A DNA stretch of 64,000 nt from Termitomyces sp. T153 (taxonomy: Eukaryota > Basidiomycota > Agaricomycetes > Agaricales > Lyophyllaceae), in NCBI GenBank assembly GCA_018296165.2, contig JACKQL020000002.1, positions 1,736,001 through 1,800,000 on the forward strand, given 5' to 3'. Under the pieces are notes generated by a model. That model was not told the DNA's origin. It saw nothing but the letters and a program-made list of their open reading frames with translations, and ran no database searches. Shown piece after piece: positions 1 to 11,366 of this stretch. How positions within the stretch are numbered: the stretch's first letter is position 1; every line of letters begins with the position of its first letter. Position numbers and translations under genes: made by a program.

Positions 1-2138
1 CCCTCAGCCTCTTTTATAGCTGCTTCTATTACTTTGGTACTAGGTACTGGTCTGTTATGTAGCACTCTTCTAATATTTTTGTGATGAAAACTCATTTAGG
101 CAGGTAAAGAAAATCTGCATTTCTCAGTTACTAGCTGCTGGCTGCTCCAGGTCTCCTATGAGCTGCACTCTATACTTCCATACCCAAGCCTTGATGCTTA
201 TGATGTCTGTTACTTTGATAAGTCTTTTTTTCCACTGCTTTTTCTAATGCCTTGATTGATCCTTCATTAACATAGGCTAATTCCCTATATCTGCTGATGA
301 CTGCTTTTTTCAAAGAAAAACAGTCAGGCATGGCCATTCATTCCTATTTATTTGTCAATATGTGATAGACATAATTAATAGGTTCTGGTTGAAGATAAGC
401 TTCAGATTGGTGAGTGCACTCAGCTGCTTGAATGGAAAGACCACACAGATGATCTAAAGCCACACAAGCAAAATATGCACACAGCCAATCAAAAAAAACA
501 GATTCCAGTGGAAACAAACCTTGGTACAATGATGTAGCACCACATGGATGTCTCAAATTTCACTTAGAAGCTACCTGAACACAGTGCACACCATTCTTGA
601 TCACACATGAGAGATATGTTGGAAATTTGGTCATTATTTACATCCTACATACTACTTATACCAAGGTCTATTTACTGTACTGGTAACATGTAACATACAT
701 GAGCAGCAATACATATGTTTAGGGTCTAGGGTAGTGTAAGCCTGGCCCATCCAGTACAGCTGACAAGACATAACCATATGGACTGGTGTCATTCTTCTAG
801 GTTTAGGATATTGCACCTCAATTGATTGTTCATTCTAAGAATTCCAAGCAGACTCTGCCAAGCCAGCTAGGAGTTCTTGATCATGTTTCAAATGCTTATT
901 TGTGTATTTCTAGTAGTTCTATGCTCTAGGACCTAGGTAGATTATGTTATTCCAGATGTCCATACCCCAAAGCTCTATTCTGTTGCTAGCCTAAAGACTG
1001 AGTCTGTTGATTTAAGCTCTCAGTCACTACTTTCAGTTCAGCAACATAAGACATGTCTGATCATCCACAGGAGGAGACACCTGTGTTTGACCAAATAATG
1101 CATAAACAGGGGCTTTTTGTAACAGTAGCTGACATTACCTTCAAAGTTTTCAGATCTAGGTTTCTAGAATTGCATATGCTCCTAAGTTCACCAATTAGAG
1201 AGTTACTACAACACTGCCCATTACTTTGGTATTATAAGTGATAGTATCTCTTTGTTTAATATAGGATACTCAAGTACCACCTGTATTGCCAACTTGTACA
1301 CCAAGTGATGTTCTCCTGAGTTGTCACAACTGCAGAGTATACAGCTGCTAATGGTACTTTTATTATAGCAAGGTTCAATTTGGTAGCTGTAATTCACAAA
1401 TGCATGTAAGTGAGTAGCTACTATCAGGAGACATCCCATTTGTTTCCCCTTCTCCTTCTCCAGTTCTTGTTAGATTTCCCCTGCTATAGCTTTCCTTTAT
1501 TCTCCTTCCTTTTTCCTATCTATTAGTACTAGTTTCAGCCCTCAGGCTGCACTGGTTCTCTGTCAATAATTCAGACAAGTGTGGCCCCTTTGACACTGCC
1601 ACCAGCTTATGTAACTGCTGACTAATTGCTGACACATCACTTTTGCCTTTTTCCTGTGTCATACTGTATAGTTGTTTCTCATGCTTTTGAAGCCTCTGAA
1701 GCATCACACCTGGCCTAGGGAATCCCCAGACTTGTTCTCTTTGGATTTCCCTTTGCCAGGTGAGTAGTACAGTACTGAATAGACTTTGGATTTCCCTTTG
1801 CCAGTTGTGTGATTGAGTTACAGCCTCCAGAGGTTGCCCTTACAGCTACTCTATCAGCACTAACCTTAGTTGCTAGGTGGTTGACAAAGTTTCAGGTAGG
1901 TAGCTAAAAGCTAGTGAAGCAGATGGGGTGTTAGTGTTAGTAAAGCACTAGCAAAGGGTACTGAGATGAAGTCACAAGAAGTCATGAAATCATTAATGGA
2001 ACAGCAGCACTGGTGGACTGGCCATAGGTGTTAGTATGTGATCAAAATATGCTCTGAACTTAAAGCATAGTGGGTTCAGGGGCTAAATGGTTGTCTGATA
2101 CTGTTTGAGCTATATAAGGAGAATTCTTCAAAAATTTT
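1..2138. other. Decayed AT-rich intergenic sequence, no gene recognised
   Basis: I see no convincing coding region here. Open frames are under 75 codons and lack recognisable motifs. CpG dinucleotides are very rare, as in most of the first 34 kb, which fits old methylated repeat DNA that has lost CpG by deamination. The only local structure noted is an exact 21-bp direct repeat at 1739-1759 and 1784-1804. Confidence 0.6.
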
Positions 2139-3667
2139 CATGTTAAAACTATGTTTTCATGAGACCAATGAGAGGTTCTCATCATGCTAATCATATGAAT
2201 CCACTGCCTAGAGAGCAATTGGAACAAGTTGTCTCTTAAAGCAAATCATGTTAATGATTGTTCTCTAGGTAAGTAAAACTGACCATCTATAATGGATAAA
2301 TTCACATTGACAATTGTGACTATAATTACATATGACTAGACACTTCTTAGCATGCTGCTCTAAAGTTGTCACTTTGTCCCTCAAAAACTCGGACCTTGAT
2401 GAGGCTTCATGCTAAGAAAAAAGCAATAGTCTCCACACAAGCCTCCTAGCCTTCTGGAATGATTGGAGCCCAGATGGAGTCTGGTGGAATGTCCAGGAGT
2501 GCTACACCACCTCCACACAACTTTCCAAACTCCAGCAACAACTTAAACAAATGATTGATGAATTTTGAAAAGGCTAAAAACCAAAGCCAATGTCAATACC
2601 CAGGTTGTTGAGACAGGCAATGGGTCTGACCTAGGCAAAAAGTTTAAATAAGAATCTGTTCCAAGCTACATCTCATTACTCTCTGACATTGAGATGAAAG
2701 AGGACAAAGAGCCATGCACTATAAAGAGGTGGAAAGAGAGTGAGGACAACAATGGGGTGAACATCATAAAGAAGAGTCTTCTGGACTTAATTGAGATAGA
2801 GTTACCTCAAAGGGTAGAGACAAATCCAAATTCACCAAGTCAGTCCAATCCAGATGATAATAACAGAGAAGAACATGAAACCATACAAACATCTGGATCT
2901 GACTTGAATAAGCTAAAAGCAAAGCAACATAAAATCAAAGAATTACCTTGGTACTCAGAAGAAAGACTTTTTTTTTTGGGGGGGGGGGTATAAGGTCTGC
3001 CCCTTCTAAGGTGGACATTTATTCCAGCATGAAGTACATGGCAATTTCTTATAATGTGGTGTAGTATACATAGTGGTAGTGTGACCAGATAACCTTAACC
3101 CTACATATTATCTATTGTTATTGGCCCATCCCATTTCTTTATTTTTTGACTATTGAAGGACATCCCAAACCCAAGGCTCCACAATTACTAAGCCCTCTCC
3201 ACACCCTGGACCAGCACTCTACTGAACTGACCTGGCTCAACTGTACTCTTGGACAATTGAGGACATTTCTCCCACATGTGCTGTTTTTCCAAAACTGATT
3301 GGACTACTTGCTGACACATTAGTTTCATATGAGATCCTGTCTCCTGCCAATTCCCCAAGTTCCTAATGACCCACATGTTTCTAATCCACAGAGAGCATGG
3401 TAGTAATCTTAGCTTCATTGTATGATGTGGTACTGGTGTTACCATTGGTGACCCATCAACTCCAATACAAGATCACCTACTATAGTAACAATTATCAATG
3501 TGAATTTGTTTATCATAGACAGTCAGTTTTACTCACCTAGAGAACAATTGTCAAAGTGATTTGTCTCTAAGATATGACTTGTTTTGATTGCTCTCTAGGT
3601 GGTGGATTCACATGATGAGTGCAATGAGAACCTCTCATTGGTCTCATGAAAACATAGTTTTAACATG
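2139..3667. mobile_element. Small element with ~185-bp terminal inverted repeats
   Basis: The stretch 2139-2327 reappears as its reverse complement at 3483-3667 with roughly 80% identity. The outermost ~45 bp are nearly identical; both arms start CATGTTAAAACTATG when read inward. Such long inverted arms around ~1.15 kb are typical of a non-autonomous TIR or fold-back DNA transposon. No matching target-site duplication was visible beside the arms, so the true ends may lie a few bases away or the element may be degraded. It carries one open frame (2694-2993) but no recognisable transposase, so the superfamily cannot be assigned. Confidence 0.6.
2694..2993 (+). CDS. Hypothetical ORF inside the TIR element
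   Basis: This is a 99-codon open frame lying between the two inverted arms. The product is hydrophilic, rich in Lys, Glu, Asn and Ser, and has a motif near residue 85 reading roughly KIKELPWYSEE. I do not recognise a family. The frame ends in an odd T10-G11 homopolymer block (2968-2988) that gives a GGG tail, so the original protein probably continued and was cut or frameshifted there. No introns or start context support expression. It may be a gag-like or transposase fragment, or noise. Confidence 0.25.
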   Translation: MKEDKEPCTIKRWKESEDNNGVNIIKKSLLDLIEIELPQRVETNPNSPSQSNPDDNNREEHETIQTSGSDLNKLKAKQHKIKELPWYSEERLFFLGGGV

Positions 3668-4299
3668 ACCAATGAGCCTAGTTGACAAGGAAGAAATTTT
3701 ACTGGGTACTGGAGAGAGCTCTTTAAGCTGGTCCTCCATCATGCCTTTTTATTGTGACAGTAGTATGGCTATTCCTATAATGAGGTAGGATATTGATGAA
3801 CTTGCAGAGTGATTCATAAAAGTCACATGTAATATTACCACAACATTGCAATAAGTACTTTGATGAAGAATATAATAGTGGTACAAATCAATAGTCTCCC
3901 TATAAGGGGATGACCCTGTTAGGTAGTCCTGATAGGCAACCCCAAGTCTATCTGGCCTTAGTCATAGAAACAGCACCATCTCTAGCATTATTGACTGACT
4001 GGCCTCAAAGTCCCTGCATTCTCCAGATAGAAGTAGTCAGCCCTTTATAGTCATTGGACTCCTATTTTCCCTTTTGACATATTGGTAGTCATTACTGCTT
4101 AGCATACCTGGGCCACTTATCACAGATAGCATTAGTCATAGCATAGCCACAGATGTAGTATATAAGCTGGTCAGCACAATAGAATATCTTCTGACCAAAC
4201 AATAGCAGTGTTCTCCTGGTTAGACAAAGGTCTTGTGAGCCTTCATCAGTGATTGAACACCAAGCATTAAGCCTGTACACACCTGCAATGAGCAAGGGC
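3668..4299. other. No gene recognised
   Basis: Decayed AT-rich sequence between the TIR element and the DIRS-like remnant. Part of it may be the uncoding 3' flank of that remnant, since the recombinase similarity fades near 4300. No repeat or RNA gene seen. Confidence 0.4.
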
Positions 4300-6290
4300 A
4301 TGAGTAAATCACCAGTCAAAGTTCAAGGCATAATTGCTCAAAGCAAGGGCATGCAAGACAGCTAGATGTTTGCATATATACCACTGGAAAAAATTAGTAG
4401 TCCAATGGCCAGCAATCTGTATGATCTGAGGAGAAGCTCCAGCTTCTGCCAAGAAAGTCACTCCACCTGATCTAAGGTGATTGTTCAGCTATGGTTTTGT
4501 CAAAGGATAAATAGAGTCTGTTAATGAAGAAAGAATAGCAAGGAGGCTTTCTACTCTTCAAAAGCCAGAGTTCTCATTGCAAAGTGAATGCATCATATCA
4601 ACTATTCCAGTATTTCAAAAAGGTTTGTAAGGCTTCAAGGCATGTTAGCTTTTTCATATAACAACCATGTTTCTCTCAAAGAAAGTGTCTGCTTTGTGAG
4701 TCAGTAACAGGAAGGAGTAGGAATCATCTTTGATTAGCATGGAGTTAGTGGTAGTGATCTTCCAATAGTCTCTCAGCTTGAGGTCATCCAGGAGAACCAC
4801 CTCACTCAATCAAAGTAGGCTGTAAAACCCTGTGACTAACATAGCAACAAATAATAAGTCATTGTGATCCCTCAAAAGCTTGTAGAAATCCAAAATTCCC
4901 AAGATATCATCTCAAGATAAGGCATGTTTTCTGTTCATCAATGTTCCAAAATGCTTCTTTGATTCAGCCAAGGTTTTCTTCACTAACAGTGAATTACCTG
5001 CTGTGTGTACATTGGGGAAGTAAATTTCCAATTGATTACAGATAACTGAGAGGTAGTAACCAGATATTGATTTGAAACAAAGTGTTGGCAGTGGGCTCAG
5101 TGTTTAGGTTGTGAATTTTAACAAAGTTCAAGTAAGAGTTTAGAGCTGAGACATATCATGATTAGAAAGTTGCATCACCAATACAGTAGCCTAGAGTGTT
5201 AGAGTGTTTGTGAATCAAATACTCATGAGACCAGGCAACTCTATGAGTTTGCCTGGCTTTCACCATCTGGATGACCATTTTTAGACAGCCCCCCAGCAAT
5301 TCTTAAGGGGGTTTAAAGTTGAAGATCAAGATTGATGGGAATAATTCTCATGCTTCCTCAAATTTTCTTCAGGTGATCAGGTCTGCACAAACATTGACTT
5401 TGCTTGGGATATGAAGAAATTTGACTTGGTACTTGCCCTCTATTATAATGTTGACAGCAAATTTTAATAAAGGGTTATACAAAGGCTGTGCATGCAACAA
5501 GTTGAAAATATTAATAGTGTTTTGACTGTCAGGGTATAGAATGATTTTCATCAGACAAGCCATTTTCCTAGTGCAGTGGTGGTCAGTGCTTCAAGGAAAG
5601 AGATCAACTGATGAATTTGTAGAACAGTAGTATGCTTGTTAAGGGGCAGGGCACCAGAAACCTAAGCTGACCAGATAAGCATCACACTTGATGAATATCT
5701 CAGCGAACTCAGGGGACCAAGCCAGTGAATCCAACAGGAGCACTCCTGATGAGTTTTTAATGTGGTCAGCTCCCTAGGTGAGATCTCCACATATATCTAC
5801 ATTGCACCAAATTCTTGCATCAGGTTTATCAGGGATTTTTGCCAGTTTTGCATAGACATTGTAAAGGCAAGGGGCCAATAGTGGAAGAACATCAAGTTCC
5901 CAGTTAATTCAACCAGCTAGGTTCTTCTAAGCTTTTTTTGTGTGCTTAATAATTTCTTCTTCTTATATGTAGCAAATCTGTACATTTCTCTCACCAAGTC
6001 ATCTTTTGCATCACTCAGGAGGGTTATCAACATATCATTTGGGACAAGGACTCTGATAATTGTTAGGGGTGCCCCAAAGACCTCTGTTTTTTTTTTGCTT
6101 GTGGGGAATATCAAGGTGGTCCCAAGGGCATAAGTAAGAGATTGACTTAACCTCAGAGGACCCAGATCTTGTATTTTTCATACAAGAGAAAGTTGTGCAT
6201 CATTAACTCCATATATGTCATCATTAAAGCATAGGGGTTGGGTTGGGTACATGATACAAATCCTTTATGAACCAGGTTATGAGGCTATTG
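4300..6290 (-). pseudogene. DIRS-like retrotransposon pol remnant: RT, RNase H, tyrosine recombinase
   Basis: Reading the minus strand from about 6290, frames broken by stops and shifts give in order: a reverse-transcriptase tail (6150-6110, then the motif TIIRVLVP near 6070); a connection segment reading LAG.INWELDVLPLLAP (near 5900); an RNase H part reading WSPEFAEIFIKCDAYLVSLGFW (about 5730-5660) and DSQNTINIFNLLHA (5535-5490) to HIPSKVNVCADL; then a tyrosine recombinase. The recombinase keeps LRSGGVTFLAEAGASP around 4475-4430, a GHW and the YICKH box near 4375, corresponding to the catalytic Arg, His/Trp and Tyr region. This order is the hallmark of DIRS-type elements, which integrate by a tyrosine recombinase instead of a DDE integrase. 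Many stop codons show it is dead. No flanking split repeats were found. Confidence 0.75.
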
Positions 6291-6424
6291 ACTGATTCCA
6301 GCAATTTACTGATGCATGTCTGCCAAAGCAGTTACATTAATTTCCATGATGTTGGCTGTCAGTGGTCACAATTTGTGTGATTTGCCACTGAAAGTGCATA
6401 GGAATCAATCTATGTGCACTTCAG

Positions 6425-6770
6425 GAAATATAGTGTGTTTCTTGAGAAAAAGGTGTCAGAAATTGAAAAACATATTTCTGACACCTTTTTCTCAAGAAAC
6501 ATGCTAAATTTTGTATCAGAAAATTTCAATAAATCTATCAAATATGTTTCTACCATAGAATGATAAATTTATCTGAAGAAAAAATAATCAAAATATTTAA
6601 AGTGTTCTTGATGATTTTCTTGAGAAACATGTGATATGTTTCAGCATGTGTTACTCAAGAAACCTTTGTCCTTTTCTTAGTGCTGTATCTCAAGAAACAC
6701 TCTGTATCCTTCTTGAGAAATATGTGTTGGCATAACTTATGATACTTCTCAAGAAACATGCAATAAAAAA
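6425..6770. repeat. Cluster of CTCAAGAAAC palindromic motifs
   Basis: Within about 340 bp the 10-mer CTCAAGAAAC or its complement GTTTCTTGAG occurs at least seven times with small changes (around 6437, 6490, 6620, 6652, 6690, 6712, 6748), in both orientations. The core TTCTCAAGAA is nearly self-complementary. The first two copies form the perfect hairpin annotated separately. Its origin is unknown; it could be the end region of a transposon or protein-binding sites. Confidence 0.6.
6437..6500. repeat. Perfect 27-bp inverted repeat with 10-nt loop
   Basis: Bases 6437-6463 are the exact reverse complement of 6474-6500, separated by ten bases. A perfect 27-bp stem in sequence this decayed is striking. 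It could be a transposon terminal hairpin, a cruciform-forming site, or the product of template switching. Confidence 0.85.
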
Positions 6771-7568
6771 TGTTATAATATTTTACAGAACCAATCTATA
6801 GAAACATGTGTCATGTTGCTCAGCACATGACTGTTGATTTGCTCATGAAGACACTCAATACATAGTACTGAGTCTGTAACATAGTGTACAAAATTATAGA
6901 CTTCTAAGAAACTCCAAGAAACAGATGAATAACAGCTGAAGTCAAGGAAAATAAATCAGCAGGACAGACAGGGCATTGACTTACAAGGAAAATCACCAAA
7001 ATTAATCTGATCTACAAGCCTCTCAAATTTGAATTTCTAGCCATGGACAGTGCATGAATGCTATACAGTTGGTAACAAGCAGATTGAGATTTTGTGTAGC
7101 CCAAGCACTGTGCAACTACTTGGGACGGTGTCATTGTGCATGTCTGGCTAATACTTGATTGGTTGGACGGCATCATCAAGGGGAGTTTGTCAACAACAAT
7201 GAGTTCCTGTGTCTGGTTGAGAATTGGTTGGTCATTGTTGTGCTCCAGTTTAATGACACAAGACAGAGACTTGTGCACCTGAAGCTTGTTAATTCTGTGT
7301 AGTCATAGAAAAATCTCAACACTGACCTGTAACAGATGAATGGAAATGGTGGACCCTAGGCAGATGTTATCATACAGGATCTCAAATTAGGCATTGTGGT
7401 CAGCTCTGTGCTGGTGTATTTGAGCTGAAAGATTGGCATTGTGATGGATTATAAGAAAGAATGTGCATTTGTGATCATTTGGCTCCCTAACTCTAGATTA
7501 GATTTATTTGCCTCAAGCCTTGGTAAATCCTGGCCAGTTTCTTCCTTACCCTGAGCACTTCTCTCATC
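6771..7568. other. No gene recognised
   Basis: AT-rich, CpG-poor sequence. The 88-codon minus frame at 7012-7278 shows no family motif and I regard it as chance. The end of the stretch may hold the promoter side of the FunK1-like remnant that follows. Confidence 0.4.
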
Positions 7569-8780
7569 ATGCAGTCCAACTTGGAATCTAGTGGACAGGG
7601 CATGCCTGTAGTGTCTCAGGTTTCTAATAAAACATTGTCTCCAGTCTCATCTTCTAAACCTGTCACACCTCTGCAATTGAAAGATAGTGTGTTTAAATCT
7701 GAGTCTACACCAATAAAAAATCATAGGGCAGTGTCTAATGATAACAAGGCCATGGCTGAGAACCTAGAATCTTGGCTAGTAGCTTTGCATGCTGAGATAT
7801 CAGGATGAGTCATTGGACTTGTCAATGTGGAAATCTTCAACACATTCTTCTCCAATATACAGGACAGAGATGCACAGACATATCTTCAAGTTGCATCTCA
7901 CAATCTCATTTTGCATCTGGAGGCTGCAAAGTGTGAAGAGCATATATATGAGAACTTAGTATGCATTGTATATCTCAGACTGTCTGTGGCTAACATCACC
8001 TAAGTCAACGATTATGTCTGTCAGGACTCAATTTCCATGACAAGCATCTCAATCCAATTCAAGTATTCGAGGATCAAGACATTAAACCTGATATCATAGT
8101 CTATGCCAGCAATGATGTCAAGGCTATGCTTGAGGTCAAATATAACAATGCTGACAACCCTTTCAATGTCAACTCTGATAGGTTTTTGATGACAACTCAG
8201 TGAGCCTCTCAAACACTTGGGCAGATCATGGGCTATGCAATTTGTCATCAGGCAATGGAGTTTCAAACTTATGTTTTCTCCACTCTCATTTTCCACAAGT
8301 ATATGCAACTTCTTTGGTGGGACAGAAGTAGTGTGGTTGTCACAAAAAAGATACTATTTGATGACAAACTCCTCTTCAACTTCTTTTACTGATTCTCCAC
8401 TGCAATGGTGGTAGAGCATGGACATGACTCCACTGTGACTGCTGCTACATTCACTTCTCCCAAACTAAAACAAAAAGCTCAGGACAGCCTAAAATGCAAT
8501 TGAAAGAGTCCTCTGCTTGATATCTCCACTGGCAATAAGCAGTACATCATTGTGAAAGATTGTATCCTTAGCTCTATGTCTTCTATTGGACATTTTACAT
8601 AGTGTTTCAAGGCATTCTGCCTAATGATGAAGGACCTTGTCTTGGTTAAAGACACCTGGCAGAGTGTCTCACCTACTCTTCAGCACAAACACAAAAGAAA
8701 AAAAAGGGGACACACTGATACCCTTAATCAAAGCTCCGAAATGTGCCATTATGGGCACCTTGGCCTTGTTGTGTCAACTT
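7569..8780 (+). pseudogene. FunK1-type fungal protein kinase, N-terminal half (broken)
   Basis: FunK1 kinases are a large fungus-specific family expanded in mushrooms; partners are poorly known. Here a 79-codon frame starts at 7569 and after stops and shifts continues as EVKYNNADNPFNVNSDRF (about 8125-8180), ASQTLGQIMGYAICHQAM (8200-8255), TYVFSTLIFHKYMQLLWWDR (8268-8327) and a kinase N-lobe containing VLVKDTW (8640-8660). These are the family's conserved blocks in the right order. At least two in-frame stops (TGA near 8202 and TGA near 8390) and several shifts show it is not functional. The catalytic half lies at 10123-10560, beyond a ~1.3-kb interval that may be an insertion or introns. Confidence 0.7.
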
Positions 8781-9176
8781 TGAGAGTTAGAGCAAGTGAG
8801 GAAGAGGAGAGGAGGGGAGGGTGTATTACTGGCTGCAACTTCCTGCATGACATGTGTGATTACATGAGAAGTGAGTGTTTTGTCTTACTGAGTATACACT
8901 TCATAAGATGATATGATGCACCAAAGTGTAGTTCCAAGAATAGTCTTGATGAGCCATTTGTGCAGTGAAGCAGATGCTCTGAGAGCACTGAGAGCCAGGG
9001 TTGTCTGTGCTATGAAAAGGACAGCAAGCATGAGGCAGACAAGAAGGACGTAGCCAATGAGATAGCTATGAAGGTTAGCCAGATCTACAATAGCCTGCTA
9101 ATCCCACTCACAAAGTCACATCCACATCCACAGGATTCAGATAGATAGTATGCTCTGTTGCCTATGCACTAAGCAA

Positions 9177-9629
9177 CTATGGCTGCAAAATCTCAATCCC
9201 ACATTCAAAAACTGTAGCAAAAGTAAATGTGGGCCAGAAGATCATCCAGTATCTTCCTCCTAGCACAACAAGGTATATCTTGACTGTGATTAATATGATA
9301 TTGAGCATTACAATCATGCACTGAAATACAGGGAGAGAACTCAACTTACCAGAGCCCCAACTGACATGTTCCTCACTGGATTCACTCTCAACAATAAGCT
9401 TTCCATCCTCCTTGAGCATCTCCACCTCCCACTCAGCATCAATCTCCTGCTCAGCCTTCTCTTCCTTCTTCTTTTCCTGTGCAACTTCAGCTTTGAGCTT
9501 TGAGCTCTTTGTCAGCGCATCAGAGATTGATCTCTGACTCAGAATCTGCTTATCAGAACTGAGAGATACAACAAATTCTGGAATTGGAGCTGCCATGTTG
9601 ATATTGTGCATCTGTAGATGAAATGTCAA
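9177..9629 (-). CDS. Hypothetical charged/coiled-coil ORF with C-terminal hydrophobic stretch
   Basis: A 150-codon frame, long for this decayed region, lies between the two halves of the FunK1-like remnant and on the opposite strand. Residues ~35-75 are very rich in Lys and Glu and should form a helix or coiled coil. Residues ~100-125 are hydrophobic (VMLNIILITVKIYLVVLGG) and could be a membrane segment, or could be an intron read through, since a GTAAG-type donor occurs at the change in character. I recognise no family. Its position suggests it belongs to an insertion that split the kinase. Confidence 0.4.
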   Translation of the reverse strand: MTFHLQMHNINMAAPIPEFVVSLSSDKQILSQRSISDALTKSSKLKAEVAQEKKKEEKAEQEIDAEWEVEMLKEDGKLIVESESSEEHVSWGSGKLSSLPVFQCMIVMLNIILITVKIYLVVLGGRYWMIFWPTFTFATVFECGIEILQP

Positions 9630-10122
9630 TCAGACAAAACCGTTTTGGGGGGTATGAGAAATTGTGTATGCATATCATGAGGAGGACAGTTCTGCCTTGA
9701 ATAAGGTCACTAATGAAGCATTTGTTGATGATCCACTTGGCTGTGTGTACATCTAGTGCAGTGAGAACCTATGACAATAACATCAATCACATTCTTTCTT
9801 CCAGAAGAGAATACACACATCAATCCAAGAAAAGTATTTCAGCAGAAGAATAGATTGCTTGTACAAGGGTAATGCAAGCCTATACCACTCTTGTAAACCA
9901 ATACTCTAAACAAGGTCAAATGTATAAAACCACCTTTTGTCTGCCACTGAGCATCAAATCCTTCTCACCAACTTCAGTAAGATCACCAGCCTTGAAAAGC
10001 TCCAAATCACATGTTCAAAAAGCTTCACAACAAGCAGGAGCCAAATATTCCAAAAGTTCTCATTAGTGCTAATGTTGGCATGGAAAATGATCATCACCAC
10101 ATCACATGAATGAAGCAATGCT

Positions 10123-10560
10123 TTGACAGCAAAGAAGACTCTTTCTATAACTTTGCACACATTTTGCCACTATTGCATTGTCCTTGGGTATTTGCCCTAC
10201 TCACTGGAGGCTTTTGAAAATACATGGGAGATGGCCATTGTTGTACAAGATGCTTTGATAGGTACATGTTTGGTTGAAATCCTGCAATACTTTTCTAATT
10301 GGTTAAACTATTCATGCATCTAGCTCATGGAACAGCAGCTATAGAGGCTGAAGTTCTTCACTATGATATCAGCAATGAAAACATCATGTTTAAGTGACAT
10401 GCAGACAGAATGATTCAAGGCTATTTCATTGACTGGGACCTTTCCCTAGATCTGACTTTGGCTTCTGATCTGTCTGCAGAGGTGCAGCCTGAACATATGG
10501 TATGAGTATTACCTAAATGGCCATTTCCACAAACTATGTGAAGGATGGTATTCTTGTTCT
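10123..10560 (+). pseudogene. FunK1-type protein kinase, catalytic half (broken)
   Basis: This continues the FunK1-like remnant. Across a frameshift the strand reads LPYSLEAFENTWEMAIVVQD (10192-10250), then EAEVLHYDISNENIMF (10346-10392), a stop, and GYFIDWDLS (10414-10437). The second block is the catalytic loop, with HYD where kinases usually have HRD, and the third corresponds to the Mg-binding DFG region, which is DWD in this family. The Arg-to-Tyr change, the TGA between the two blocks and the loss of sequence beyond 10560 show a dead gene. It abuts the left inverted-repeat arm at 10610, where homology to a different gene begins on the other strand. Confidence 0.7.
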
Positions 10561-10609
10561 CATCATGGATGGTGGCAAGAGGCTTGGAGCCATAGTTATT
10601 GACATAATC

Positions 10610-11177
10610 ACTGCCATCCACAGCCTGACTAGGAAGTTGTGAAGCTCAAAATATCCAGAGTTGGTGTCCTTTTTGTCAGGAGTGATGAGGAGAGACATCT
10701 GCTCTGACTCAATAAGGGGTTTTGAGGAGATGATTGGTCAGATAAAATGTAGAGCCACTTTGAGTGCAGTGAATGCAGCATTGAGTTCAACAGCCTTGGG
10801 CTTAGTTCTCTCTTCCATGATCCTTTTGATTGAACCCATCAAGGCCTGACAAGTATCCAGGATAGTCTCAAACCTGCCTGCTTTGTAGAAAGCAAGGAGT
10901 TCAATTGTGTTCAGTATTTGAGACGTGGTTCTTTCTGCAACATGAAATTGAGCTATCAGAGAAGACTAGAACAAGCACACAAAAACAATTCATTGTCAAC
11001 AAGCAAGGCACTATAAACACCCAACACAAGACTGTAATATACAAAAGAAAAAGGTATATCATCTAATAATGAAGCATAAGATCAAACCTGAAGTAGTCAC
11101 TGGGAGAACTCACCAAAACTCTTCACATGAAGATGCTTGACCATGAGTTCTGTGAGAGTTGCCAATGTTTCAGTGAC
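10610..11177 (-). pseudogene. TOM1/HUWE1-like HECT E3 ubiquitin ligase fragment, two exons
   Basis: TOM1-type ligases are giant (~3,500 residue) HECT E3 enzymes. On the minus strand, exon A (11177-11114) reads VTETLATLTELMVKHLHVKSF and ends at a GTGAG donor. The intron ends TTCTAG at 10966, and exon B (10965-10610) reads AERTTSQILNTIELLAFYKA, a segment through VELNAAFTALKVALHF, a stop, then SSKPLIESEQMSLLITPDKK to HNFLVRL. This resembles the N-terminal armadillo-like region (DUF908/913) of fungal TOM1. One TGA interrupts exon B. This arm keeps the exon-intron junction that the right arm lost by deletion. It is truncated at 10610, where the kinase remnant starts. Confidence 0.6.
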
Positions 11178-11366
11178 CTGCACTTGTTGTCAATTGAGAA
11201 ACAGAAGAGAATTAAAAGCTTAGATTAATAAACTTATGTGAAACAATGAAAGGAACAATCTTTCACCATAGATTACATTGCACAATTCTCAATGTTCAAT
11301 ACAATTAACTAGTTTATCCCTCCATTCCTTTTATCTGCCTGTGGTATATGAGAAAGCTGAAGAAAT

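Noticed and set aside
2968..2988. T10-G11 homopolymer block as a G-quadruplex or functional signal
   Set aside because: A single run of G cannot be read as a designed quadruplex, and such blocks are often sequencing or slippage products.
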